A DNA stretch of 55,373 bases from an uncultured Eubacteriales bacterium (GTDB lineage Bacteria > Bacillota > Clostridia > Oscillospirales > Oscillospiraceae), in the NCBI GenBank assembly GCA_900540635.1, contig UQGU01000010.1, positions 1 through 55,373 of the forward strand, read 5' to 3'. The position numbers and the translations under genes are program-made. This document shows, in pieces, positions 7,101-15,169 of this stretch. The notes below the pieces were generated by a model. The model saw only the letters and a program-made list of their open reading frames with translations. It was not told where the DNA came from and did no database searches. Each line of letters starts with the position of its first letter. The first letter of the stretch is position 1.

Positions 7101-7868
7101 TTATCGTAAGCCAAGATTGGTTGCTAATTCATCAAGATAATCAATATTTCCATGACTCGCTCCGTATGAGGTCACATATCCATCCTTTTCGGCGGTTATG
7201 TTCTGACCCATAAAAATGACTCGTTCGCCTTTTTTCAGATACAGTTTGCGCCCGTTTTTCACCTGGTCATTATAGTCTTCCACTACGGATCGATAATGGC
7301 GCTCAAATAGCTGCTTTGCTTCTTCGATGTTGCCGAGATGTCCGTATATCATGCATTCTTCCAAAGCCATAAGACGAGACGACATATTGTCCAATAAAGG
7401 ATATTCCTTCCTGTGTTTTAGAATAGCCTCTCGGCTGCTTAAAACCTCATAAGCCGGCAAAACATATTGATCTATTTCGTCCATGATATTCTTTATGATC
7501 CCATCTGTTTTCTTGCGAAGATCATACCATGTTTCCTGCTTACCACTGATTGTTCCGAGGCGAGAGCGAATCGTACATTCATATTCGTGATAGTATTTTT
7601 TCTTTTCCGTTTTGAGCTGAAAAACGCGTTCGGAACATTCCGGGATACGAATGCCTAAATTCACACAGAGCAGTCCGCCCATGCCGCGCGTTGGCATACC
7701 GCTTTGAAAATGAATCACTTGCGAAATATCTTCTGAGACGAAGCGGTGAAGCGTTCTGCCATACTTTTTGAATCCATACGGCTTGACATGAACATATACC
7801 GCTGCTTCAATTTCATCGACAATTTGAGCTGTATTGATTTCCGTTCCCTTTTTCAGAAAATCAAACAC
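7101..7868 (-). CDS. DUF4304 domain-containing protein
   Basis: The 255-residue protein has a DUF4304-like N-terminal domain at about 10-150: the PYGFKKYGRTLHRF motif, followed by a VIHFQSG strand and a region reading GLLCVNLGIRIPE. The rest is helical. The function of DUF4304 is unknown; such genes are scattered in mobile and polymorphic-immunity loci. No signal peptide or membrane segment is seen. The start is taken as GTG at 7868 because GAGAGGAG lies 9 nt upstream; an ATG at 7895 is also possible but has no clear ribosome binding site. It is the only gene between two att cores and so is mobile cargo. Confidence 0.7.
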   Translation of the reverse strand: MFDFLKKGTEINTAQIVDEIEAAVYVHVKPYGFKKYGRTLHRFVSEDISQVIHFQSGMPTRGMGGLLCVNLGIRIPECSERVFQLKTEKKKYYHEYECTIRSRLGTISGKQETWYDLRKKTDGIIKNIMDEIDQYVLPAYEVLSSREAILKHRKEYPLLDNMSSRLMALEECMIYGHLGNIEEAKQLFERHYRSVVEDYNDQVKNGRKLYLKKGERVIFMGQNITAEKDGYVTSYGASHGNIDYLDELATNLGLR

Positions 7869-7981
7869 GACGGAACGCTCCTCTCTTTTCCGCATGACCA
7901 CCCGCAACGATTCTTTTTAGAAGATAGAAGTTTTTATTACCGGTTACAAAGGAACTGCATAACTATTTGCTTCAAAATGCA

Positions 7982-8020
7982 AAGTGCCCGAAAGCTCTTA
8001 GCAAGGGTTTTCGGGCACTT
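7982..8020. terminator. Hairpin before att core
   Basis: AAGTGCCCGAAA and TTTCGGGCACTT form a 12-bp stem around about 15 nt. No clear T-run follows, so termination is likely but not certain. Each att core in the array has such a hairpin just to its left. The region 7869-8182 contains this hairpin, the core and the left end of E4, and no gene. Confidence 0.55.
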
Positions 8021-8035
8021 GTAAGTCAGTCGCTA

Positions 8036-8047
8036 TTATTCCCACTC
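8036..8047. other. Attachment core, left boundary of E4
   Basis: TTATTCCCACTC is a perfect copy of the last 12 bp of guaA with its stop codon (26890-26901). The two copies are in the same orientation and bracket the int-mob-rep element, as expected for the direct repeat left by a tyrosine integrase. Confidence 0.75.
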
Positions 8048-8064
8048 GCTTCTCTGAAGCGTAA

Positions 8065-8084
8065 CATAAACAATTTTGTTTATG
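8065..8084. repeat. Perfect palindrome at left end of E4
   Basis: CATAAACAATTTTGTTTATG is a 20-bp perfect dyad 18 bp inside the att core. Together with two TGTTGCC boxes at about 8148-8166 it may be part of the recombinase or excisionase binding region. Confidence 0.5.
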
Positions 8085-8182
8085 AAGCATTCCGTGGGTT
8101 ATTCCTATACTTTTCATTATCCAAAAACCAGAGGCTATCTGATTTTTTGTTGCCATTTTGTTGCCGCGATCTTTGCTGACTA

Positions 8183-9262
8183 CTATATTTGTATACCGCA
8201 ATATTCAGCAAGCGCTAATAGCCGGTTTTTTCGCTGACTTTCCGAACGAGTTCGACTTGACGATGCTTCCTTATAGGCTTTTAAGCTACCAGTATAATCC
8301 GTAGTTTTGGAAAAGTATGCAGTATAGAAATCGTTGATCTTTGCGCCTATATTAGGGTCAAGTTCCCCCTGCTTGTTTAATAGCCACGCAAGTGAAAATA
8401 AGCTATAAAGGTGTGTCGTCCAGCAGAGACGCTTATTTGCATCAAAATTAATATTTAGCTTATTAATGGTCGTAAGAATAGATATGAACGCTTTCTGAGC
8501 TTTTGATATACCCGTAGTATCATTTCGATATTTCTCATACAGCAAATCTAGTGTTTCCTGCGAAGAATCCAACACTCGGTCCTCCGCTACAAGAAAGAAT
8601 AATTCTGAGATAAACTCAATATCCTCCATGCGAACACTTTTAAGGCGTGATAATTTATCGTCCCAAAAATCTGTTCTCGTGAGTTCCTTAATTGTCTTAA
8701 GCAGTGGGCTATCAGAATACTTTGCGTTTCGTAGTTCTTGCCTAGTAAGAGGTTCTCCGTTTCGATTTAACCGGTCAAAAACTGTTGCCACAAGATCTTC
8801 TTTCTGTTCGTATAGGTATTCGATATTAAGTGCATAAGTCCAAAACTGTTTAATATAGTCTGGAAAACTCTTATTTCGTTTTTTTATTTCGGCAAATGTC
8901 AATCCTGCAATTTCAGATGCGGTTTCGAGATTAGCATCATCTATAAAATCATCTTCGGCAAAGTAAGTGGTTAGCGCAATTCTGTTTTCAATAAAGTCGA
9001 CAATAGCTTCTAAGCGCTGCTTTCCATCAACAACATCATAAACCGTTTTTCCAGTATCATTATCAACACATGGGCGTAAAAAGATGGCAGGCACAGGATA
9101 ATTTTTCAAAATGGAGTCAATTAAAAAAGATTTTTTATCCTCTGACCAAACACCACTTTTTCTCTGATAGGTAACATCAAAGCGATATTTGTTGGATGTG
9201 TAGTTATCATAGAATTCGGAGATCGTGAGTGATGTTGATTTTCGTTCAAACAGTTTTGCCAT
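8183..9262 (-). CDS. DUF262 domain protein, predicted defence nuclease/NTPase subunit
   Basis: The 359-residue protein has a DUF262 (ParB/sulfiredoxin-like) domain at about 10-180. The DGKQRLEAI motif at 79-87 is the family's nucleotide-binding or hydrolysis signature, and FDRLNRNGEPLTRQELRNA follows at about 163-181. The C-terminal half is helical and carries no recognisable HNH (DUF1524) nuclease motif, unlike full-length GmrSD. DUF262 proteins act in anti-phage systems such as type IV restriction (GmrSD) and phosphorothioate-sensing SspE. Its ATG lies inside the end of the SIR2-like gene (17-bp overlap), so the two are coupled and probably act together. It is the last gene of the six-gene defence operon. 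Confidence 0.85.
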   Translation of the reverse strand: MAKLFERKSTSLTISEFYDNYTSNKYRFDVTYQRKSGVWSEDKKSFLIDSILKNYPVPAIFLRPCVDNDTGKTVYDVVDGKQRLEAIVDFIENRIALTTYFAEDDFIDDANLETASEIAGLTFAEIKKRNKSFPDYIKQFWTYALNIEYLYEQKEDLVATVFDRLNRNGEPLTRQELRNAKYSDSPLLKTIKELTRTDFWDDKLSRLKSVRMEDIEFISELFFLVAEDRVLDSSQETLDLLYEKYRNDTTGISKAQKAFISILTTINKLNINFDANKRLCWTTHLYSLFSLAWLLNKQGELDPNIGAKINDFYTAYFSKTTDYTGSLKAYKEASSSRTRSESQRKNRLLALAEYCGIQI

Positions 9263-10328
9263 TTAGAATACCTCCAATCTCTGATGATGAACTTTGCTGA
9301 ACATAATTCTTGAATATACTAATTAGAACCGCATTTAAATCGCGGGGTGGCGATGGATTTATAAAAGTAAACCCGGAATCTTGATTGAGATTAAGCAATA
9401 ACTCATCCAGCTCGCGTCGGTCAACATGCCAATAGGATATTCCACACAAGACCACTTCATCATTTTCTGAAATATCCAGCGCGGCGCTTTTGGCTGCGTT
9501 TCTTAAATGCTGCGACCAAGGCGCCGTAACGTTTAAACGCATAGAGTCTCCAGCCGGTGGAATAATTGCACCTTTTCCATAATGAGTTAAGTCGTTGTAT
9601 TTCAGTTCCAGCTGGTCAATTGAGACACCTTCAAAATCCAAACTGTAACTAACAGAATAGGTTGTAGTGTGATTCTTAGGAACGAAGCTAATGGACCCAT
9701 GAGGCTTAATTATCTCTACGTAAGGTGTCGTTTCTGCTTCAAATCCTTTAATACTGAATGGAATTTTGAGACATGATAAAATTCGTTCTAACCATATATC
9801 ATAGTTATATGTAACAAAGACAATTTTATCATATTCTTTAGAAGCGGTAAGTCTCTTAAAAAAGGATACCCATCCCCATGTTGTCCCCAAAAGAAATTCT
9901 TTAAGTTTATCTGTAGGGATAGAATCGTTATAACATGAAAATAAGTGCCTCAAGTAGACTATGAGTTCAGAGTATGCTTTGAGATAAATCCTATCTTTTC
10001 TCGAGTCGACCATCTTTAGTCTTTCTGCTTTCTGTACTGGTTCATTAACAAAATCAAAGAACATGTTGGCACAGGTAATGATTTCCTCAATCAAAGCGGT
10101 ACTTTCTTGGGCGGTATTACCAGGGCGGGCACCTAATGTCCATAAAGATGGACAGTACCTATAGGAAAGGAATCCAGGTTTATCATCCCAAGGCGTATCA
10201 ATTTTATCGCCAAGTCGAAACAAGTTTTTTACATCGATTTTATCGTTGATTTTGGAATCAACCTCGGCATAATAATGCAAAAAATCGATAGTAAACCCAT
10301 TCCCCAAAATAATATACAACTTCTTCAT
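9246..10328 (-). CDS. SIR2-like domain protein, predicted defence NADase
   Basis: The 360-residue protein has the layout of bacterial SIR2-like defence effectors. These include an N-terminal ILGNGF glycine motif at 7-12, a TYNYD motif at 173-177 (the Asn-Asp pair of the NAD site), PHGSI at 209-213 (catalytic-type His) and a late VLCGISYWHVDRRELDELL segment like the closing strand and helix of the fold. Such domains deplete NAD+ to abort phage infection (Thoeris ThsA, DSR, SIR2-pAgo). No second domain is obvious, so the sensing part is probably the overlapping DUF262 partner. It starts 12 bp after vsr. Sequence similarity is motif-level only, and activity is inferred. Confidence 0.75.
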   Translation of the reverse strand: MKKLYIILGNGFTIDFLHYYAEVDSKINDKIDVKNLFRLGDKIDTPWDDKPGFLSYRYCPSLWTLGARPGNTAQESTALIEEIITCANMFFDFVNEPVQKAERLKMVDSRKDRIYLKAYSELIVYLRHLFSCYNDSIPTDKLKEFLLGTTWGWVSFFKRLTASKEYDKIVFVTYNYDIWLERILSCLKIPFSIKGFEAETTPYVEIIKPHGSISFVPKNHTTTYSVSYSLDFEGVSIDQLELKYNDLTHYGKGAIIPPAGDSMRLNVTAPWSQHLRNAAKSAALDISENDEVVLCGISYWHVDRRELDELLLNLNQDSGFTFINPSPPRDLNAVLISIFKNYVQQSSSSEIGGILNGKTV

Positions 10329-10340
10329 AACGACACCGAC

Positions 10341-10757
10341 TTATTGTTCTAATGTTTCGATTATTAGATTTATTACTTGATCAAAACTTTGCCTAATTTG
10401 GCACTCCCAAAGCACTATGACTGTCCAGCCGTCAGCCTCAAGCGCCTGAATGTGCTTTTCATCTCGTTGCTTTGTCCGCTCAATTTTTGTGCCCCAGTAC
10501 ATCTTGTTAGACTGGCTGGAATGTGCGTAGCGGCTTCCGCAATCATGCCCATGCCAATAGCACCCGTGAATAAAAATGGCTACTTGTTTCTTTGTGAACA
10601 CAATGTCAGGTTTTCCAGGGAGTGCCTTGTAATTCACACGGTAGCGGTATCCCATTGAGAACAGTTTGCGCCGCACCATAAGCTCGATACTGGTGTCCTT
10701 GCTTTTGATGTGGGACATTATTTCGCTTCTCCTTTCGGGAGAAAGTGTATCAGCCAT
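10341..10757 (-). CDS. vsr: Very short patch repair endonuclease Vsr
   Basis: The 138-residue protein matches Vsr across its full length. It begins LSPERRSEIMSHIKSKDTSIE, then has the nuclease strand LPGKPDIVF (catalytic Asp near residue 51) and the zinc-type motif FIHGCYWHGHDC. Vsr nicks 5' of the T in T:G mismatches made when 5-methylcytosine deaminates, so it guards against mutation at sites methylated by the neighbouring cytosine methylase. Its ATG overlaps the stop of the restriction endonuclease (TAATG). Confidence 0.95.
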   Translation of the reverse strand: MADTLSPERRSEIMSHIKSKDTSIELMVRRKLFSMGYRYRVNYKALPGKPDIVFTKKQVAIFIHGCYWHGHDCGSRYAHSSQSNKMYWGTKIERTKQRDEKHIQALEADGWTVIVLWECQIRQSFDQVINLIIETLEQ

Positions 10758-11632
10758 TACACAGACAAATCCAACGGCAAGTCCGAGATGTCTTTGAGGC
10801 GCTTGCCTTGAACAAGAGTTTCCAACGTTTCAACTGCATCCTCAGAGCCAACCTCTTTGACAGCCCGGATCAGCTCATAGAGCGCAAAATGATATACGCA
10901 GTCTATATCGCCGGTTCCGAGGGCAAGGGATGCAAGCCGGTTGGGCATAGGTTCTGCTGTAACCACAACAATGTGAGGCAGGTGGCCTTTACGATTCCGA
11001 ATCAAGTTCAGAGCTTCTGTCCGGCTGTTCTGCGCCCGATCACTGCGCATCGTATACTTTGCAGAAACACTTGCATGAAGGATTGGTTTGCCTCCATTGG
11101 ATTTCCGAATATCGGCCATCTTGCCGATATCATCATCGACTATGCACTGACTTGCATTGATTTCGGTATCTTCATACAAATCCCGGTAAACCACAACATC
11201 AGGCGCAACAAGATAATCGTTTCCGAGCGCAGCGGCCAACTGCGCATTCTGCGTAGTGAGCGCGTTCAGGTAAGCAAGGTGCTCATACTGAGCAAAATCG
11301 CTGGTTTTCAGCTTGTTATTGTTGCCAAGCTGGAGAATTGTCCACCTTCCAGGCCGCAGATTTTGCAGTTGAGGAAAAGTCTCCCGGAGGAACTCCATTG
11401 TTAGCGTTTCAAATTGCTTGCCAAGTGTCTGCCCAGAGATTTTATCGACGGTCGAAACGGCATGATGTTGCTCATCCACCAGAATATCAACAATTCTGCG
11501 TGCAATCGCCTTTGAACCGCGGCTGCTGGTATCAGCATTGGAAGCAACGCCAACTGAGGTCAAAGTCAAGGTATTGGTTTCAAACAACTGCTTGTGAAAA
11601 TGAAATCTCGCATTTGCTATTAATGCATCCAT
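10757..11632 (-). CDS. NgoMIV-like type II restriction endonuclease (predicted GCCGGC)
   Basis: This 291-residue protein resembles R.NgoMIV along its length, from memory of that family. Matching regions include SNADTSSRGSKAIA, the Glu-containing GQTLGKQFETLTMEFL, and the catalytic core with APDVVV (Asp near 145) and ASVSAKYTMRSDRAQNSR (SxK near 190-192). A conserved C-terminal stretch reads GTGDIDCVYHFALYEL and ends KRLKDISDLPLDL. NgoMIV is a tetrameric Mg2+ enzyme cutting G^CCGGC, so the same site is predicted here. The gene starts inside the end of the methylase gene (53-bp overlap). ATG at 11632 is preferred over an upstream TTG because AAGGAG lies 10 nt upstream. Confidence 0.9.
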   Translation of the reverse strand: MDALIANARFHFHKQLFETNTLTLTSVGVASNADTSSRGSKAIARRIVDILVDEQHHAVSTVDKISGQTLGKQFETLTMEFLRETFPQLQNLRPGRWTILQLGNNNKLKTSDFAQYEHLAYLNALTTQNAQLAAALGNDYLVAPDVVVYRDLYEDTEINASQCIVDDDIGKMADIRKSNGGKPILHASVSAKYTMRSDRAQNSRTEALNLIRNRKGHLPHIVVVTAEPMPNRLASLALGTGDIDCVYHFALYELIRAVKEVGSEDAVETLETLVQGKRLKDISDLPLDLSV

Positions 11633-12566
11633 GTTCAAGACACTCCTTTATTTTTTCTCCGACTGCTTGAGCAACCGGGGGAGGAAATGCATTTCCGATC
11701 ATCCGGCAGGCAACTGTCTTTTTTGATCCAAAAGTCCATGTATCAGGGAACCCCTGAATCCGGGCCATCATTCGGCTGGTTAAGCGGGGCATACCCTCAA
11801 AATCAGCGGCAGGAGCTTCATTTGCAATTCCCCGTCCATCTACTCCAAGTTCGGCCCAAGCGTTTCGAGCCCTTGTGGGGCCAAGATCGGGACCACCGTG
11901 TTTTTTTGAGCCGCCTACCAATGTAGGAGCAATTCGGTTAGCGTTTGCTGCCCACTGTTTTGCACCCCTCCAACCATTCTGTGCCATCAAATCATAGAGT
12001 GTTTCACCAACGGAAGGGGCTCTTTCGGGTCTTTCATCTGGATAAGCAAATGCACCAAGTTGGTCTTGGCGGATTCCGATAATGACAACTCTGGGACGAA
12101 GTTGTGGGACACCATAATCAGAGGCACTAAGTAACTTAATATGAGTTACATAGCCTAGTTTTTGAATTGACCTAAAAATGTGCTTCCTATATTCGTCAAA
12201 CCCAGGGTCAAGGAAACCACGAACATTTTCAAGCATAACAGCTCGAGGCTGAATTTCTTTAATCAACCGGATCGCTTCAGGGAAAAGGTCTCGCTCATCT
12301 TCTTGTCCAAGTTGCTTTCCTGCAACTGAAAATGGGGGGCAAGGAACACCACCGGCTAATAAATCCACACCCTTGTACGGGCGGCCGTCAAAGTTATGTA
12401 CATCGGCACAAATAACATTCCATTCGGGGCGATTCTGCTTCAGAACCTTGCAATAATCTTTTTCATATTCTACAAGTGCAACATGAACAAAGCCAGCCAT
12501 TGCAAGACCCAAAGCTTGTCCACCAGCACCAGCACATATTTCAACACAAGTCAAAGGCTGCTGCAT
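11580..12566 (-). CDS. dcm: DNA (cytosine-5) methyltransferase of the R-M system
   Basis: The 328-residue enzyme shows the ordered C5-methylase motifs: I (EICAGAGGQALGL, about 9-21), IV (GGVPCPPFS, catalytic Cys76), VI (ENVRGF, 113-118), VIII (QLRPRVVIIG) and X (RMIGNAFPPPVA). It transfers methyl from S-adenosylmethionine to cytosine and protects host DNA from the endonuclease encoded next. The specificity predicted from the partner is GCCGGC. The start is 3 bp after the XRE gene stop. The C-terminal 20 residues overlap the endonuclease gene in another frame. Confidence 0.95.
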   Translation of the reverse strand: MQQPLTCVEICAGAGGQALGLAMAGFVHVALVEYEKDYCKVLKQNRPEWNVICADVHNFDGRPYKGVDLLAGGVPCPPFSVAGKQLGQEDERDLFPEAIRLIKEIQPRAVMLENVRGFLDPGFDEYRKHIFRSIQKLGYVTHIKLLSASDYGVPQLRPRVVIIGIRQDQLGAFAYPDERPERAPSVGETLYDLMAQNGWRGAKQWAANANRIAPTLVGGSKKHGGPDLGPTRARNAWAELGVDGRGIANEAPAADFEGMPRLTSRMMARIQGFPDTWTFGSKKTVACRMIGNAFPPPVAQAVGEKIKECLEHGCINSKCEISFSQAVV

Positions 12567-12569
12567 AAA

Positions 12570-12818
12570 CTACTCTCTCCTAATGTATGACTGGTTTTCT
12601 TGATGCTCAACGGATACTTCTTCAACAAAATCCACAATCTCGCCAATATTGCAAGAAAGAGACTGACATATTTTCTGGAGGCTTTCCATTGAAACAAATT
12701 CATTTCTACCCAGTTTTGCTAAAACATTGAAGCTAATCCCTGCTGCATCTTTTAACTCAGTACGGTTCATCTTTTTATCTATAAGCAGTTTCCAAAGCTT
12801 ATCGTAACTGACTGACAT
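12570..12818 (-). CDS. XRE-family (YozG-like) regulator, likely controller of the R-M operon
   Basis: The 82-residue protein is almost entirely one Cro/C1 helix-turn-helix domain: MNRTELKDAAGISFNVLAKL is helices 2-3, and SMESLQKICQSLSCNIGEIVDF is the usual end. It is the first gene of the defence operon and lies 3 bp before the methylase, the position of controller proteins that delay endonuclease expression. ATG at 12818 is used because GGAG lies 7 nt upstream. Confidence 0.85.
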   Translation of the reverse strand: MSVSYDKLWKLLIDKKMNRTELKDAAGISFNVLAKLGRNEFVSMESLQKICQSLSCNIGEIVDFVEEVSVEHQENQSYIRRE

Positions 12819-12851
12819 AGGCATTCTCCAATCAATGTCTAATTTACAATT

Positions 12852-12880
12852 ACTATAGCACATAGAATACGAAGAATCAA
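12852..12880 (-). promoter_or_regulatory. Promoter of the defence operon
   Basis: On the minus strand TTGATT (12875-12880) and TATAGT (12852-12857) are spaced by 17 bp and lie about 34 bp before the XRE ATG. No other clear promoter is seen before 8183, so all six genes may be read from here. Confidence 0.6.
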
Positions 12881-12976
12881 GATTTTCTCACAAAAGCATG
12901 AGTGTTGTATAGGAAAATAGAAAAGACTTGCAGAACTATTACCTGGATCTCACTCTGCCAGCAAAAAATAAAAATA

Positions 12977-13016
12977 GCCGCCAGTACCGGCACCGTGGGG
13001 TGCCAGCACTGGCGGC
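12977..13016 (-). terminator. Terminator of the ECF/ABC cluster; copy 1 of a dispersed hairpin
   Basis: GCCGCCAGTACCGGCACC and GGTGCCAGCACTGGCGGC form an 18-bp stem with two imperfect pairs around GTGG. On the minus strand a T-rich run follows. It lies 10 bp after the permease stop. Nearly the same hairpin occurs at 16553-16592 and 20756-20793. Confidence 0.85.
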
Positions 13017-13026
13017 GAAATTGTTA

Positions 13027-14271
13027 TTATGCTTTGCGTGTGCAGTAGGAGTAGACAGCGAGACATAGGAACAGGGGAATTTCTACACAATATGCCCCTA
13101 GCATCACATAGGGTGTCCAAATTGCGAGATTGCCTATGTTCCAGAAGGCAAAATCAACGAGGGTATAAAGAAAGCTGGCCTGCAAAGCCACTCCACCTGC
13201 GGGGAGAATGGTATAAATCCATTGTCCAATCTCAGAAGGCAGGGCCACATAGAGGATCACCGGAAGAATGCAGCATACCAGTGACACGGAGAGGGAAGCC
13301 ACCACATTCCGAAGTCTGGAAGAAAGAAACAGGGTAAAGCTCATGGTTGCCAGCAGGCACAGAAGATAACCTCCGGCGCAGACCCATTGCAGCTGGCCGA
13401 GATTCAGATTTGGCAGATTTACGATTGAATACAGCATCTGAATGGAGGTTTTCGTGCATTCCCAGCCGTACAGGCTGTTGGACACCAGAAGAAACACCAC
13501 AGCGCAAAGGGAAAAAGCAGAGCCGCAGATCAGCAAGGCGGAAACAATTTTTGTTACGGCAAATTTTATCCGACCATATTTGGTGCAACGGTAGATATCA
13601 TCGGCCCCTGTCTGATAGTCCAAAGTGAAAATGGGGGCGGCGATTACTGTGCAGAACAGGACGATGAGAAAGGACAAAAGCAGCTGGTAGTCCATTGCAT
13701 CCGTATTATAGCCGGGATAGAGCTGATAGGGCGTTTCCACCCGGCTGTATAGGCGCTTTGCGGCTTCCTGTGCTGCTGGGTGGTCTCTTTGTTCCAGCTT
13801 CATCAGAGAATCCAGCCGTGCCTCACAGGCACCGTAATAGTCCTCAATTTTTTCAGGGTCAATGTCCATCAGAGAAGGGGCGATGCCGCTGTTGGGATCA
13901 GCGAAGGCTTCCCGGACGCCATGAAGCAGCAGGGCGTAGGGCAAGATCTCCGCTTCATAGACTCCGTCCGGCAGGTCACAGGTATTGTCCACACCGTACT
14001 TTGTCAGACAAGTTTGATAATCTTCCACAGCCTGTCTTACCTTTTGCGGCGTTACTTCCCCTGCGGTGTCCGATTGCAGCGTTTTTAGATACTGTACCGC
14101 ATCCAGGCCAAGGAGCTTTACGGCATCTCCATTGGCATCCCGATAGGTGATGTAGGAAAAGGTGGTTGGGATATATGCCATCACCAGTGACAACACCAGC
14201 GAAAAGGTAAGCAGAATCAAAGTCAATCGGGTTTTGAGAACCCGTTTCAGTTCCAATTTCATCAGGCGCAT
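13027..14271 (-). CDS. ABC transporter permease (ABC-2 type)
   Basis: The 414-residue membrane protein has a first helix at about 14-34, then a long soluble extracytoplasmic region (about 40-190). A cluster of about five helices follows (about 198-225, 240-265, 295-315, 320-345, 370-405). This is the layout of large ABC-2 permeases that move peptides, lipids or antimicrobials. The ATPase gene ends 3 bp upstream, so the two make one transporter. The substrate is unknown. It is the last gene of a sigma factor/membrane protein/ATPase/permease operon closed by a terminator. Confidence 0.82.
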   Translation of the reverse strand: MRLMKLELKRVLKTRLTLILLTFSLVLSLVMAYIPTTFSYITYRDANGDAVKLLGLDAVQYLKTLQSDTAGEVTPQKVRQAVEDYQTCLTKYGVDNTCDLPDGVYEAEILPYALLLHGVREAFADPNSGIAPSLMDIDPEKIEDYYGACEARLDSLMKLEQRDHPAAQEAAKRLYSRVETPYQLYPGYNTDAMDYQLLLSFLIVLFCTVIAAPIFTLDYQTGADDIYRCTKYGRIKFAVTKIVSALLICGSAFSLCAVVFLLVSNSLYGWECTKTSIQMLYSIVNLPNLNLGQLQWVCAGGYLLCLLATMSFTLFLSSRLRNVVASLSVSLVCCILPVILYVALPSEIGQWIYTILPAGGVALQASFLYTLVDFAFWNIGNLAIWTPYVMLGAYCVEIPLFLCLAVYSYCTRKA

Positions 14272-14274
14272 AAT

Positions 14275-15156
14275 TTACCTCCTTTCCGGGGCTTCCTGGG
14301 GAAACAGCCACAAATACAGATCTTCCAGGCGGGGCGTCACAGCGGTGGAATTGGATACAGAAGGTTCCTCCGCTAGATACCGTATGGAGATATCCCCATT
14401 TTCCTCGTTGCGCAGATTGACGATGGGCAATCTTCTTTCATATTCCCCGAGGACATTTGCCGGGATTGTGGCAGTCCATACCTTGCCCTCCACCAGCTTG
14501 ACCAGTTCCTCTGTTGTGCCGCAGGCCAGCAGCTTTCCGCCCTTCATCACCGCATTCCGGGTGGCGATGTACTCCACATCGGAGACAATGTGGGTGGAGA
14601 TCAGCACAATCCGGTCATGGGCAAATTCCGAGAGCAGATTCCGGAAACGCACCCGTTCTCCGGGGTCAAGACCGCTGGTGGGTTCGTCCAGAATCAAAAC
14701 CTCCGGCTCGTTCAGCAGCGCCTGAGCAATGCCCACACGGCGCTTCATGCCGCCGGACAGCTTGGCGATCTTCTTGCGCCGAACATGGGTGAGGGTCAGC
14801 TGTTCCAGCAGCTCGCCGATTTTCCGCTTACTGTCCGTTGCCGTCAGTCCTTTCAGCACGGCAATGTATTCCAGATAATCCTGTACCGTGAATTCGGGAT
14901 AGAACCCAAATTCCTGGGGCAGATACCCAAAGATATCCCGGTACCGCTGTCCCAGGGTAGAAATGGGAATGCCGTCATAGGTGATCTGCCCGGAGGTGGG
15001 CTGCATGATTCCAGCAAGCATCCGCATCAAGGTGGTTTTTCCCGCGCCGTTGGCACCCAGCAGTCCCCAGACACCAGGGGTAAGGCTCAAAGAAATGTCG
15101 TCCACCGCCGTCATGTCTTTGAAGCGTTTTGAAATATGTTCAATACATAAATCCAT
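14275..15156 (-). CDS. ABC transporter ATP-binding protein
   Basis: The 293-residue ATPase has Walker A GANGAGKTT (about 34-42), a Q-loop (YLPQEFG), the signature LSGGMKRRVG (about 133-142), Walker B VLILDEPTSGLD and a switch His in STHIVSD. The C-terminal 70 residues are the usual extension of drug/bacitracin-type exporters. It powers the permease encoded 3 bp downstream. Confidence 0.93.
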   Translation of the reverse strand: MDLCIEHISKRFKDMTAVDDISLSLTPGVWGLLGANGAGKTTLMRMLAGIMQPTSGQITYDGIPISTLGQRYRDIFGYLPQEFGFYPEFTVQDYLEYIAVLKGLTATDSKRKIGELLEQLTLTHVRRKKIAKLSGGMKRRVGIAQALLNEPEVLILDEPTSGLDPGERVRFRNLLSEFAHDRIVLISTHIVSDVEYIATRNAVMKGGKLLACGTTEELVKLVEGKVWTATIPANVLGEYERRLPIVNLRNEENGDISIRYLAEEPSVSNSTAVTPRLEDLYLWLFPQEAPERR

Positions 15157-15169
15157 AATGTGTATCCTT

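Larger units (their letters stand above)
6936..8047. mobile_element. E3: minimal element remnant
   Basis: The segment lies between core copies at 6924-6935 and 8036-8047. It keeps the family left-end arm and a hairpin before the right core, and holds only one gene (DUF4304). It is either a remnant or the distal part of the larger element E4 with an internal secondary core. Confidence 0.45.

Noticed and set aside
8183..9262. Full GmrSD-type type IV restriction enzyme.
   Set aside because: The DUF262 part is clear, but the C-terminal HNH (DUF1524) motif is not visible and the length is only 359 residues.
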